Of a DNA stretch of 8,876 nt, positions 1-7,856 are shown piece after piece; the first letter of the stretch is position 1, and every line of letters starts with the position of its first letter. The DNA is from an uncultured Paraprevotella sp. (lineage in GTDB: Bacteria > Bacteroidota > Bacteroidia > Bacteroidales > Bacteroidaceae). A program made the position numbers and the translations under genes. The DNA lies in assembly GCA_910584955.1 (NCBI GenBank), contig CAJUDC010000112.1, positions 1 to 8,876 on the forward strand, given 5' to 3'. The notes under the pieces were generated by a model. That model had not been told where the DNA came from. It saw nothing but the letters and a program-made list of their open reading frames with translations, and ran no database searches.

Positions 1-18
1 ACCGGAGGCTTTCTTATG
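1..18. terminator. Possible right half of an intrinsic terminator cut by the window edge
   Basis: The first bases, ACCGGAGGCTTTCTT, look like the closing arm and T-rich tail of a rho-independent terminator whose left arm would lie before position 1. If so, it could end a plus-strand gene to the left, or serve both that gene and upp, which runs towards it. The partner arm is not visible, so this is inference from shape. A weaker 5-bp dyad (GGAAC/GTTCC, 38-51) lies just after the upp stop but has no T-run. Confidence 0.3.
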
Positions 19-58
19 TCAGAGAGGCGGATTGAGAGGAACAGTCGTTCCCGGAAAT

Positions 59-718
59 TCAAATCTTGCCCCCGTAAGCCAGGTCCCCCGCATCGCCCAA
101 TCCCGGTACGATGTACATGCGTTCGTTCAGTTCGGGGTCTATGGCCGCACACCAGAGCGTGATATCCGTATCGGCAAATCGTTCCCGGATGTAGTCTACC
201 CCCTGGCGGCTGGCGATCACGCTGCAGAAATGCACCTTGGCCGGTTGGCCTTTGGTCAGGAAAGCATGGTATCCCAGTTCCAGGCTGCCGCCTGTGGCCA
301 GCATCGGGTCTGCGATGATGAGTGTTTTCCCGGTCAGGTCGGGCGAAGCCATATACTCGATATGAATACCCACTTCGTGGCACTCCTTATCCTTATAATA
401 TCGGTAAGCCGATACGAAAGCGTTGTCCGCCTGGTCGAATATGTTCAGGAAGCCCTGATGGAACGGAAGACCGGCCCGGAAGATCGTGCCCAGTACAATG
501 TCATTGTCGGGGGTGTTTGAAGGGGCGATTCCCAGCGGCGTCTGTATGTTCTTAAGGGAATAGTCGAGTGTCCGGCTGATTTCGTATGCCAGAAGTTCGC
601 CGATACGTTCCAGATTGTGGCGGAACCGTGCCCGGTCGGTTTGGATATTGACATCTCTCAGTTCAGCCATGAAACGGTTGATGATGGTATTCTTTTCGCT
701 GAAGTTTATAATTTCCAT
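59..718 (-). CDS. upp: Uracil phosphoribosyltransferase
   Basis: Cytosolic pyrimidine-salvage enzyme that converts uracil and PRPP to UMP and pyrophosphate. The 219-residue product is close to the usual 208-210 of bacterial UPRTs. Visible landmarks are the RAGLPF segment (about 81-86), the PRPP-binding loop IIADPMLATGGSL (about 134-146, with the acidic D137 and the ATGG turn), and the C-terminal uracil-binding signature VPGLGDAGD (about 204-212). The ATG at 716-718 is chosen. An upstream in-frame TTG at 749-751 would add 11 residues, but it lies inside the -7 promoter element, so it cannot be in the normal transcript. The gene is divergent from pckA and stands alone here. Family assignment is firm; the motifs are intact. 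Confidence 0.96.
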   Translation of the reverse strand: MEIINFSEKNTIINRFMAELRDVNIQTDRARFRHNLERIGELLAYEISRTLDYSLKNIQTPLGIAPSNTPDNDIVLGTIFRAGLPFHQGFLNIFDQADNAFVSAYRYYKDKECHEVGIHIEYMASPDLTGKTLIIADPMLATGGSLELGYHAFLTKGQPAKVHFCSVIASRQGVDYIRERFADTDITLWCAAIDPELNERMYIVPGLGDAGDLAYGGKI

Positions 719-748
719 GATAAAATAATGTTGATAAATCCGGTTTTG

Positions 749-756
749 CAAAAGTA
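749..756 (-). promoter_or_regulatory. upp promoter, -7 element
   Basis: Read on the minus strand this is TACTTTTG, a full match to the Bacteroidales -7 consensus TAnnTTTG. It lies 30 bases from the upp ATG, implying a short leader of about 25 nt. No good -33 TTTG is seen at the expected 19-21 base spacing; that region is only A/T-rich. The element overlaps a 10-bp palindrome, TTTTGCAAAA (744-753), which may be chance. Confidence 0.6.
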
Positions 757-954
757 CGAAAAATAAAAATATTCCGTTCGTTTTGCATCCGTTTTTCTCG
801 TACGCAGGTCCGGTGGTTTACAGAAGGCTATGTTTGTAATGTGGATGTGGCAAATTGTTGCCTCACCCGGTCGGAATTAATATTTTTTTGCTCTTAAAAG
901 GTTTTTATAATGCAATTATCGGCTTGTGAACTTTTTTTTGAACGCTCTTTTTGT

Positions 955-962
955 TACTTTTG
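955..962 (+). promoter_or_regulatory. pckA promoter, -7 element
   Basis: TACTTTTG matches TAnnTTTG exactly and is identical to the -7 element of the divergent upp promoter. A run of eight T ending in G (932-940) lies upstream. Its TTTG (937-940) is 14 bases away, closer than the usual 19-21, so the -33 contact is uncertain. The implied start near 968 leaves a 5' leader of about 65 nt, longer than those of upp, dsbD or the AraC gene. There is no Shine-Dalgarno sequence before the pckA ATG; the last bases of the leader are AT-rich (ATATATATTAATAGA), as is common for highly expressed genes in this phylum. Confidence 0.6.
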
Positions 963-1033
963 TAGCCGATTAACAGGGCCTCTTTCAAGGAAGCGGCATC
1001 AGAGCAAATAACCAATTTATATATATTAATAGA

Positions 1034-2641
1034 ATGGCAAATCTAGATTTGAGTAAGTACGGTATCAGCAGTGCTGTTGAAGTACTTCACAATCCGTCTT
1101 ACGACGTGTTGTATGCAGAAGAGACCAAGGCTGGCTTGGAAGGTTTTGAAGTAGGTAAAGAAACTGAACTGGGTGCGGTAAATGTAATGACGGGTATCTA
1201 TACCGGTCGTTCGCCTAAGGACAAGTTTCTGGTAAAGGATGCCACTTCGGAAAATACAGTATGGTGGACATCGGAAGAATACAAGAACGACAACAAGCCT
1301 GTTACTACGGAAACCTGGAATGTACTTAAGGAACTTGCCGTTAAGGAATTGTCAAATAAGAAACTTTTTGTTGTGGACGCTTTCTGCGGTGCTAATGCAG
1401 CAACTCGCCTGAAGGTGCGTTTCATCATGGAAGTGGCATGGCAGGCCCATTTCGTGACCAACATGTTCATTCGTCCGACGGCTGAGGAACTGGAGGCTTT
1501 CGGTGAACCCGACTTTGTAGTTTACAATGCTTCCAAAGCCAAAGTTGAGAACTACAAGGAACTCGGTTTGAATTCGGAAACGGCTGTTGTCTTCAACCTT
1601 ACTTCCAGAGAACAGGTTATCATCAATACGTGGTACGGCGGTGAAATGAAGAAAGGTATGTTCTCCATGATGAACTACTATAACCCGCTTCGCGGTATCG
1701 CTTCCATGCACTGCTCCGCTAATACCAATATGGATGAAACCAGTTCGGCTATCTTCTTCGGTTTGTCCGGTACGGGTAAGACAACGTTGTCTACCGACCC
1801 GAAACGTAAGTTGATCGGTGATGATGAGCACGGATGGGACGACGAGGGTGTGTTCAACTACGAAGGCGGTTGCTATGCCAAGGTTATCAATCTGGATAAA
1901 GAATCCGAGCCCGATATTTACAATGCTATCAAGCGTGACGCTTTGCTGGAAAACGTAACGGTAGCTGAAGACGGTAAGATTGATTTCGCTGATAAGAGCG
2001 TAACGGAGAATACCCGTGTATCTTATCCGATATATCATATCGAAAACATTGTTAAGCCTATCTCCAAAGGCCCGCATGCCAAGCAAGTGATCTTCTTGTC
2101 TGCCGACGCATTCGGTGTATTGCCTCCCGTTTCTATCCTGAACGATCAGCAGGCACAGTATTACTTCCTCTCCGGCTTTACGGCTAAATTGGCCGGTACG
2201 GAGCGTGGTATCACCGAGCCTACTCCTACTTTCTCTGCATGCTTCGGTGCTGCTTTCTTGTCGCTGCATCCCACGAAATACGCAGAAGAACTGGTGAAGA
2301 AGATGAACATGACGGGTGCCAAGGCTTATCTGGTGAATACCGGTTGGAACGGTACCGGCAAGCGTATCTCCATTAAGGATACACGTGGCATTATCGATGC
2401 TATTCTGGACGGTTCTATCGATAAGGCTCCTACCAAGACAATTCCTTTCTTTGATTTTGTAGTGCCGACGGAATTGCCGGGTGTTGATCCTCAGATCCTC
2501 GATCCGCGCGATACGTACGACTGTGCTTGCAAGTGGGAAGAGAAGGCAAAAGACCTGGCTGCTCGCTTTATCAAGAATTTCAGCAAGTTTACAGGCAATG
2601 AAGCCGGTAAGGCTTTGGTTGCTGCCGGTCCGAAGTTGTAA
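1034..2641 (+). CDS. pckA: Phosphoenolpyruvate carboxykinase (ATP)
   Basis: Cytosolic enzyme interconverting oxaloacetate + ATP with PEP + CO2 + ADP. In saccharolytic Bacteroidales it typically runs towards oxaloacetate, fixing CO2 and saving ATP on the way to succinate/propionate; that is family knowledge, not seen here. The 535 residues match the usual ~540. Landmarks: TGRSPKDK with substrate Arg59; GGEMKKGMFS with metal/substrate Lys207; SMHCSAN with metal-binding His226; kinase-1a P-loop GLSGTGKTTLS (243-253); kinase-2 IGDDEHGW (261-268) with the metal Asp; ENTRVSYP (325-332) with Arg328; and NTGWNGTGKR (435-444). All expected catalytic residues are present. Codon use is strongly biased (mostly GGT for Gly, few TTA/CTA/TCA codons), unlike dsbD and the protease gene, which suggests high expression. 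The gene is monocistronic between its own promoter and a strong terminator. Confidence 0.98.
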   Translation: MANLDLSKYGISSAVEVLHNPSYDVLYAEETKAGLEGFEVGKETELGAVNVMTGIYTGRSPKDKFLVKDATSENTVWWTSEEYKNDNKPVTTETWNVLKELAVKELSNKKLFVVDAFCGANAATRLKVRFIMEVAWQAHFVTNMFIRPTAEELEAFGEPDFVVYNASKAKVENYKELGLNSETAVVFNLTSREQVIINTWYGGEMKKGMFSMMNYYNPLRGIASMHCSANTNMDETSSAIFFGLSGTGKTTLSTDPKRKLIGDDEHGWDDEGVFNYEGGCYAKVINLDKESEPDIYNAIKRDALLENVTVAEDGKIDFADKSVTENTRVSYPIYHIENIVKPISKGPHAKQVIFLSADAFGVLPPVSILNDQQAQYYFLSGFTAKLAGTERGITEPTPTFSACFGAAFLSLHPTKYAEELVKKMNMTGAKAYLVNTGWNGTGKRISIKDTRGIIDAILDGSIDKAPTKTIPFFDFVVPTELPGVDPQILDPRDTYDCACKWEEKAKDLAARFIKNFSKFTGNEAGKALVAAGPKL

Positions 2642-2663
2642 TTCAATAACGCTGTTATATACC

Positions 2664-2701
2664 ATTAAGGAGGTTCCTGAGAAATCGGGAACCTCCTTTT
2701 T
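2664..2701 (+). terminator. Strong intrinsic terminator of pckA
   Basis: Arms AAGGAGGTTCC (2667-2677) and GGAACCTCCTT (2688-2698) pair perfectly over 11 bp. The helix continues inward with a G-U, a G-C and an A-T pair to close on a GAAA tetraloop, giving 14 bp in all. A run of five T (2697-2701) follows. It begins about 25 bases after the pckA stop and separates pckA from the dsbD operon. Because AAGG lies on the opposite flank, it has little T-run for minus-strand use. Confidence 0.93.
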
Positions 2702-2756
2702 ATGAGAAAATAACGTATTTTTGTCTGTGCTCTCACGGCGAATGGTGCCTTTTCGC

Positions 2757-2764
2757 TATCTTTG
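2757..2764 (+). promoter_or_regulatory. Promoter of the dsbD-M16 operon, -7 element
   Basis: TATCTTTG matches TAnnTTTG and sits 24 bases before the dsbD ATG, giving a leader of about 18 nt with a weak AAGG ribosome site (2784-2787). A second full match, TATTTTTG, lies at 2716-2723, just after the pckA terminator, and could be an alternative upstream start. Neither has a clear TTTG at the expected -33 spacing. The nearer one is preferred because of its distance to the ATG. Confidence 0.55.
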
Positions 2765-2788
2765 CACTGAATTTTAATTATATAAGGT

Positions 2789-4882
2789 ATGAAGAAAGCT
2801 TTGTCGTTATGTCTTTTGTTCGTATGGATGCTGCCGCTGTGGGCACAGATTCAGGAACCAGTCCGGTTTAGTGTGAAGCAAAACCGGCTCTCGGATACGG
2901 AAATAGAAATCGTATTTACCGGAGAAGCCGAGGCAGGGTGGCATGTGTATGGTACGGATATTGCCGATGGCGGTCCGACGGCAGCTACCGTTACATTTGA
3001 AACGGAGCAGGGTGTGAAACCGGCCGGTCCTTTACGGCCGAAAGGGGCTGTACAGCGCAAATACGATACTATGTTCGGTATGGATGTAACGTATATGGAA
3101 GGTACGGCGGTATTCATACAGAAATTGATTGTAACGGAGCCGACTTATGAGGTTGCGGGTTACTTGACGTATGGAGCTTGCAACGATGAGAATTGCCTTC
3201 CTCCTACGCAGGTGGAATTTGCTTTCAAAGGCGAAGGGAGGCCTGCTGCTGTCCAGGCGAAAAAGGCCCTACCGGAAGAAACAGCGAACAGGCCGGTTGC
3301 GAAAGTTACGGAAGAGCAGACTCCGGCAAAAGCCGTTGTCTCTTTTGATACCTTACTTGCGGAGCCAGGGAAAGTAACTGAGGAGCCGGAGAAAGTGGCT
3401 GAGGAACCGGTGGCCGTACTTACGGATACGGCAGCTGTTGCCACCTATTGGGAACCGGTCATTGACGATCTTGCCCGTTTGGGAGAGACTGCGACAACGG
3501 CTGAAGGGCGGTCGTGGGCCGGTATTTTTCTTTTGGGATTCCTGGGCGGGTTGCTGGCCCTGTTTACCCCTTGTGTGTGGCCTGTCATTCCGATGACGGT
3601 AAGCTTCTTTCTCAAACGGTCGAAGGACCGAAGCCAAGGGATTCGCGATGCGTTCACGTATGGTGCGGCCATTGTGGTCATTTATGTACTGTTGGGAGTC
3701 GTGGTGACGGGAATCTTCGGCGCCAGTGCGCTGAATGCTCTTTCCACCAATGCCGTATTCAATATTTTGTTCTTTCTGATGCTGTTGGTGTTTGCGGCCA
3801 GTTTTCTGGGGGCTTTCGAGATAACATTGCCATCGTCGTGGAGCAATGCCGTTGACAGTAAGGCTGAATCCACAAGCGGTTGGATCAGCATTTTCCTGAT
3901 GGCTTTTACGCTATCGCTGGTCTCTTTCTCCTGTACCGGACCGATTATCGGTTTCCTTTTGGTGGAAGTTTCCACTACCGGAAGTCTGATGGCTCCGACC
4001 ATCGGTATGCTGGGCTTTGCGTTGGCGCTGGCGTTGCCTTTTACCTTGTTTGCACTTTTCCCCACGTGGCTGAAGCAGGCCCCCCGCTCGGGGAACTGGA
4101 TGAATACCGTGAAGGTATGTCTGGGTTTTCTGGAACTGGCTTTCGCTCTGAAATTCCTTTCTGTGGCCGATCTGGCCTATGGATGGCGCTTACTCGATCG
4201 GGAAGTATTTCTGGTGCTGTGGATCACCCTCTTTGCGCTGCTGGGGCTGTATTTGTTGGGTAAGATCCGTTTCCCGCATGATGAGGATGAAGATGGAAAG
4301 GTCTCCGTACCCCGTTTCTTCCTGGCGGTGCTCTCTCTCTCCTTTGCTTTGTACATGGTGCCCGGCCTGTGGGGAGCGCCGTTGAAAGCCGTCAGTGCTT
4401 TTGCCCCGCCGATGAAGACGCAAGACTTCAATCTATATACAAACGAGGTGCATGCCCAGTTTATGGATTTCGACGAGGGGATGGCGTATGCCAAACGGCA
4501 AGGCAAGCCCGTCATGCTGGATTTTACGGGATACGGTTGTGTGAACTGCCGCAAGATGGAGCTCTCGGTATGGACGGATCCGAAAGTGGCCGATATGCTT
4601 ACAAACGATTATGTGCTGATAACTTTGCATGTGGACGACAAGACTCCGTTGCCGGAAGTACAGACGGTTTCCGAGAATGGAGTGAACCGTAAATTGCGTA
4701 CGGTAGGCGACAGATGGAGTTACCTGCAACGCAGTAAGTTCGGTGCCAACGCCCAGCCTTTTTACGTACTGCTGGACAACGGCGGAAAGCCCTTGCAGGC
4801 TTCTTATTCCTACGATGAGAATATCGACAACTATGTGAAATTCCTTCAAAAAGGACTCGAAGAATATAAAAACAAAGAGTGA
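2789..4882 (+). CDS. dsbD: Thiol:disulfide interchange protein DsbD, with fused thioredoxin domain
   Basis: Inner-membrane protein that carries electrons from cytosolic thioredoxin to periplasmic thiol proteins (disulfide isomerases, cytochrome c maturation). Order of parts in 697 residues: signal peptide (1-19, ending LWAQ); periplasmic alpha domain (about 20-150) with C131 and C136 in YGACNDENCLPP; a Glu/Pro/Lys/Ala-rich linker (about 150-240); a membrane core of about eight helices (244-528) with the two redox cysteines C262 (FTPCVWPVIP) and C382 (SFSCTGPI); and a C-terminal thioredoxin-fold gamma domain with the C584-V-N-C587 pair and a likely cis-Pro at 657 (AQPF). All three cysteine pairs needed for the relay are present. 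The alpha-domain pair is spaced by four residues rather than the five of E. coli. The ATG is followed at once by the signal peptide, so the start is secure. The stop falls 2 bases before the next gene's ATG, which indicates an operon. Confidence 0.94.
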   Translation: MKKALSLCLLFVWMLPLWAQIQEPVRFSVKQNRLSDTEIEIVFTGEAEAGWHVYGTDIADGGPTAATVTFETEQGVKPAGPLRPKGAVQRKYDTMFGMDVTYMEGTAVFIQKLIVTEPTYEVAGYLTYGACNDENCLPPTQVEFAFKGEGRPAAVQAKKALPEETANRPVAKVTEEQTPAKAVVSFDTLLAEPGKVTEEPEKVAEEPVAVLTDTAAVATYWEPVIDDLARLGETATTAEGRSWAGIFLLGFLGGLLALFTPCVWPVIPMTVSFFLKRSKDRSQGIRDAFTYGAAIVVIYVLLGVVVTGIFGASALNALSTNAVFNILFFLMLLVFAASFLGAFEITLPSSWSNAVDSKAESTSGWISIFLMAFTLSLVSFSCTGPIIGFLLVEVSTTGSLMAPTIGMLGFALALALPFTLFALFPTWLKQAPRSGNWMNTVKVCLGFLELAFALKFLSVADLAYGWRLLDREVFLVLWITLFALLGLYLLGKIRFPHDEDEDGKVSVPRFFLAVLSLSFALYMVPGLWGAPLKAVSAFAPPMKTQDFNLYTNEVHAQFMDFDEGMAYAKRQGKPVMLDFTGYGCVNCRKMELSVWTDPKVADMLTNDYVLITLHVDDKTPLPEVQTVSENGVNRKLRTVGDRWSYLQRSKFGANAQPFYVLLDNGGKPLQASYSYDENIDNYVKFLQKGLEEYKNKE
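3359..3421 (+). repeat. Three 21-base in-frame repeats in the dsbD linker
   Basis: Residues 191-211 read as three heptads, AEPGKVT, EEPEKVA and EEPVAVL, encoded by consecutive 21-base units at 3359-3379, 3380-3400 and 3401-3421. The first two are the closest pair; the third keeps EEP and the Val position. They lie in the low-complexity linker between the alpha domain and the membrane core, and probably arose by slippage or unequal exchange. They likely tune linker length. Confidence 0.6.
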
Positions 4883-4884
4883 AA

Positions 4885-7713
4885 ATGAATTGTAAATCAA
4901 TGATGGCAGCATTAGCCTGCCTGTGCGCCGGATGGATTTCGGCGCAGACGACTGCGGGACAACCTCGCCCGCTACCCATGGATCCGGCTGTACGGATGGG
5001 ACGGCTGGACAACGGACTTACTTACTATCTTCGGCATAACAAATATCCCGAGCACCAGGCCGATTTTTATATCGCGCAGAAAGTTGGTTCCATTCAGGAA
5101 GAGGAGAACCAGCGCGGATTGGCTCATTTTCTGGAGCACATGTGCTTCAACGGAACCAAACATTTCCCCGGTAACACTCTGATACGCTATCTGGAAGGAT
5201 TGGGAGTAAAGTTCGGCGAGCAACTGAATGCTTTTACTTCGGTTGAAAAAACGGTGTACAACATCAATAATGTGCCTACTACACGGCAGTCGGCACTTGA
5301 CTCCTGCCTGCTGATTCTTCATGACTGGAGCAACGATCTGTTGCTTCAGACCGAAGAAATTAACAAGGAACGCGGGGTGATTCACGAGGAATGGCGGGTG
5401 ACGAGCAATGCGATCCGCCGTATTTACGAACGCTCGTTGCCCCGTCTGATGCCCGACAGCCGCTACGGCCATCGTCTTCCTATCGGATTAATGAGTGTGG
5501 TGGATCATTTCGATCCGCAGGTGCTGCGGGATTATTATGAGAAATGGTATCGTCCCGATTTGCAGGCCATCATTGTTGTGGGGGATATCGACGTGGATTA
5601 TATGGAGGCACGGATCAAAGAACTTTTCGGCCCCATTACGTTGCCCGACAACCCGGCCAAACGCGAATATATTCCGGTGCCGGACAATAATAAGGCTATC
5701 GTGGTGTGCGATAAAGATAAGGAACAAACCGTATCGGCTGTGTCCGTGATGTTTAAGCATGACGTATATCCCGATTCCTTGAAGAATACGATGGACTATT
5801 ATCTGTACAGCTTTATCAAGATGATGGGACTGAACATGATGGGACAGCGTTTGCAAGAACTGGGCCGTGAGCCGGAGGTGCCGTTTTCCTATGCTTCCTG
5901 CTCCGATGATAATTTCCTGGTAGCCAAGACAACGGCTGCATTGGACGTACAGATACTGCCGAAACAACAACGTACTTACGAAGCGGTGAAAACCGTGATG
6001 GCGGAGGTGTTCCGTGCACAGACTTTCGGCTTCACGGCTACGGAGTATGCCCGTTCGCGTGCCGAATATCTAAGTCAGTTGGAGAAAGTATACAACAACC
6101 GTGACAAACGGGAAAACGGTGTCTTTACGCAAGAATACGTGAATCATTTTCTGGACGGCCAGCCTATACCGGGCCTGGAAACAACCTACAAAATGCTTAC
6201 CACCGTGGCGCCGCAGATACCCGTGGAGATGGTGAACCGGGTTTTTGCTTCGTTGGTGAGCCGTACGGACACCAACTTGGTGGTATTGGCTATAAGCCCC
6301 GATAAGGAAGGAGTGGAGCAACCGCAGGAAGATAAGCTGTTGGCGGCCATACACGAAGCGCAACAGATGCAGTTGACGCCTTATGTGGATCAGGTGAAGA
6401 ATGAACCGCTGCTCCCGGCCTTGCCTGCGAAAGGACGTATCGTGAAAGAGAAATCCGGAATTTTCGGTACCACCGAACTGCAACTCTCAAATGGGGTGCG
6501 TGTTATTCTGAAGAAGACGGACTTTAAAGATAACGAGGTGAGAATGACAGCCTACAGTCCCGGGGGATATTCCCGTTATCCGCTTTCGGATCGGGTGAAT
6601 GTAGCCAATATGAGCGAGATGTTGCAGGCATCGGGCCTAGGTAATTTCACCCGCACGGAACTTGACAAGGCATTGGCCGGGGTGCAGGCTTCCGTCACTC
6701 CTACGGTGGCGATGCGCAATGAATATCTGGACGGACAGGCTACTCCCAAGGATTTGCGTACGCTGTTTGAGCTGATATATCTGAGTTTCGGACAGCCTAA
6801 GCGGGACGATAAAGCGGTGGCCTCGCTCAAGGCACAGATGCGCGAGATGCTGCGAAACAAAGCGGCTGATCCGATGACGGCGTTCCGCGACTCCGTAGCT
6901 GTCACGATGTACGGTCATCATCCTTGGATGGTGCAGATGAACGAGGCATTGGTAGACAGCATTTCTTACGATCGCGTGCTGGAGATTTATACCGATCGCT
7001 TCCGGGATGCTTCCGACTTCACGTTCCTTTTCTGCGGTAATTTCGATAACGACTCCATCCGTCTCTTTGCCGAGCAGTATTTGGCCGCGCTGCCTGTGGC
7101 GAAACGTTCGGATAAGCCGGTTGATGCGAAGTTCTATCGGCAGAAAGGTTTGGTGACCAATCGTTTTGCGAGAAAGATGGAACAACCTCAGGCTTTCGTC
7201 TTGTCTTGCTGGCACGGTGCATGCAAGGATGATCTTCGGACCAATCTGTCGGCAGAGATGCTGGGCCAGGTGTTGAGCATGCGCTATCTGGAAGTGATCC
7301 GCGAGGAGATGGGAGCCGCTTACAGTGTCGGTGCCGGAGGAAAGGTAGACCGCAATTCGAAAGAAAAGCCGGAGTACACTTTGCAGATTGTTGCTCCCGT
7401 TAAACCGGAGAAATGCGATTCGGTGCTTTTGATTCTGAAAGAGGAGTTGCAGCAAGTGGCCGAACGGGGCGTTGAGGACAAGTACCTGACCAAAGTCAAG
7501 GAATACATGCTGAAAACGTTTAAGGAAAGCGAACGGCAAAATGCCGTCTGGATGAATCGCATCAGTTATGCCGACCGTTACGGGGTGGATACATACACCG
7601 GATATGGACAGGCGGTCGAGGCCGTCACATCTGCCGATCTGGCCGCTTTTGCCCGCAGGATTCTGAAAGACAATAATTGTTCTACCGTTGTGATGATGCC
7701 TGAAGGCAAGTAA
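4885..7713 (+). CDS. Secreted zinc metalloprotease, peptidase family M16 (PqqL-like, two-repeat form)
   Basis: Predicted exported zinc endopeptidase that would degrade peptides or small unfolded proteins in the periplasm; the substrate is unknown. With the ATG at 4885 it has 942 residues. A signal peptide spans about 1-20, with likely cleavage at ISA|QT. The inverted zinc motif H81-F-L-E84-H85 is followed exactly 76 residues later by the distal zinc ligand E162 (in NKERGVIHEEW), as in M16 enzymes. The C-terminal repeat begins near residue 530 (LSNGVRVILKK), lacks a zinc site, and carries the REEMGAAYSVGAGG segment (about 805-818) that closes the substrate chamber in this family. The length is near E. 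coli PqqL (931). An in-frame GTG at 4879 overlaps the dsbD stop and would add Met-Lys only; the ATG is preferred. Co-transcription with dsbD is inferred from the 2-base gap. Confidence 0.94.
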   Translation: MNCKSMMAALACLCAGWISAQTTAGQPRPLPMDPAVRMGRLDNGLTYYLRHNKYPEHQADFYIAQKVGSIQEEENQRGLAHFLEHMCFNGTKHFPGNTLIRYLEGLGVKFGEQLNAFTSVEKTVYNINNVPTTRQSALDSCLLILHDWSNDLLLQTEEINKERGVIHEEWRVTSNAIRRIYERSLPRLMPDSRYGHRLPIGLMSVVDHFDPQVLRDYYEKWYRPDLQAIIVVGDIDVDYMEARIKELFGPITLPDNPAKREYIPVPDNNKAIVVCDKDKEQTVSAVSVMFKHDVYPDSLKNTMDYYLYSFIKMMGLNMMGQRLQELGREPEVPFSYASCSDDNFLVAKTTAALDVQILPKQQRTYEAVKTVMAEVFRAQTFGFTATEYARSRAEYLSQLEKVYNNRDKRENGVFTQEYVNHFLDGQPIPGLETTYKMLTTVAPQIPVEMVNRVFASLVSRTDTNLVVLAISPDKEGVEQPQEDKLLAAIHEAQQMQLTPYVDQVKNEPLLPALPAKGRIVKEKSGIFGTTELQLSNGVRVILKKTDFKDNEVRMTAYSPGGYSRYPLSDRVNVANMSEMLQASGLGNFTRTELDKALAGVQASVTPTVAMRNEYLDGQATPKDLRTLFELIYLSFGQPKRDDKAVASLKAQMREMLRNKAADPMTAFRDSVAVTMYGHHPWMVQMNEALVDSISYDRVLEIYTDRFRDASDFTFLFCGNFDNDSIRLFAEQYLAALPVAKRSDKPVDAKFYRQKGLVTNRFARKMEQPQAFVLSCWHGACKDDLRTNLSAEMLGQVLSMRYLEVIREEMGAAYSVGAGGKVDRNSKEKPEYTLQIVAPVKPEKCDSVLLILKEELQQVAERGVEDKYLTKVKEYMLKTFKESERQNAVWMNRISYADRYGVDTYTGYGQAVEAVTSADLAAFARRILKDNNCSTVVMMPEGK

Positions 7714-7741
7714 GAAAACGGATTCATACGGAGGTAAGATA

Positions 7742-7780
7742 AAGTCCCTCAGTGATTTACGGATAATCACCGAGGGGCTT
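7742..7780. terminator. Terminator-like hairpin between the convergent protease and AraC genes
   Basis: AAGTCCCTC (7742-7750) pairs with GAGGGGCTT (7772-7780), and GTGATT (7752-7757) pairs with AATCAC (7765-7770). One A/C mismatch separates the two helices, and the loop is TACGGAT. This gives about 15 paired positions. It starts 28 bases after the protease stop. The plus-strand tail (CTTCCTTAT) and the minus-strand tail (ACTTTATCTTA) are both only moderately T-rich, so it may work in both directions, with modest efficiency each way. Confidence 0.65.
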
Positions 7781-7810
7781 CCTTATAGGCAGGCAGACAG
7801 TGCCGAACAG

Positions 7811-7856
7811 TGGCCTAGGCCAGCGTTTATCGCGGCCTAGGCCATTTTATTTTCTT
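7811..7856 (+). terminator. Second hairpin with T-rich tail, built from two GGCCTAGGCC palindromes
   Basis: TGGCCTAGGCC (7811-7821) pairs with GGCCTAGGCCA (7834-7844), and GCG (7823-7825) pairs with CGC (7831-7833) around a TTTAT loop. Only A7822 is bulged, so 14 base pairs form. The stem is followed by TTTTATTTTCTT (7845-7856), which gives it the form of a plus-strand intrinsic terminator placed behind the weaker one at 7742-7780. Each arm is itself a palindrome, so the arms can also fold alone or pair with the third copy; the structure may not be a simple terminator. Confidence 0.6.

Larger units (their letters stand above)
719..1033. other. Divergent intergenic region between upp and pckA
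   Basis: This stretch has no convincing gene. It holds the upp -7 element (749-756), the pckA -7 element (955-962) and a leader for pckA of roughly 65 nt. Between the promoters are several A/T homopolymer runs and two short dyads: GGCAA/TTGCC with a 4-base gap (849-862) and ATAAT/ATTAT with a 3-base gap (907-919). The second dyad is about 36 bases upstream of the pckA -7 element. Either could be an operator, but both are short enough to be chance. No tRNA, riboswitch fold or small ORF with a start signal was recognised. Confidence 0.6.

Noticed and set aside
38..51. GGAAC/GTTCC dyad after upp as its terminator
   Set aside because: Only five base pairs and no T-run on the minus strand afterwards; too weak to call.
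32..520. 162-codon plus-strand open frame opposite upp
   Set aside because: Lies over the conserved uracil phosphoribosyltransferase, has no start signal and no recognisable motif.
1352..2665. 437-codon open frame antisense to pckA
   Set aside because: It is codon-aligned with pckA, so it stays open simply because pckA rarely uses TTA, CTA or TCA codons. The product has no recognisable domain and runs through the pckA terminator.
4433..4912. 159-codon open frame antisense to the end of dsbD
   Set aside because: Codon-aligned shadow of the DsbD thioredoxin domain; no promoter or ribosome site and no family resemblance.
6637..7770. 377-codon open frame antisense to the M16 protease gene
   Set aside because: It is again codon-aligned with the sense gene, which has all the family motifs; the antisense product is rich in His/Arg/Leu without any known domain. 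It also crosses the hairpin at 7742-7780.
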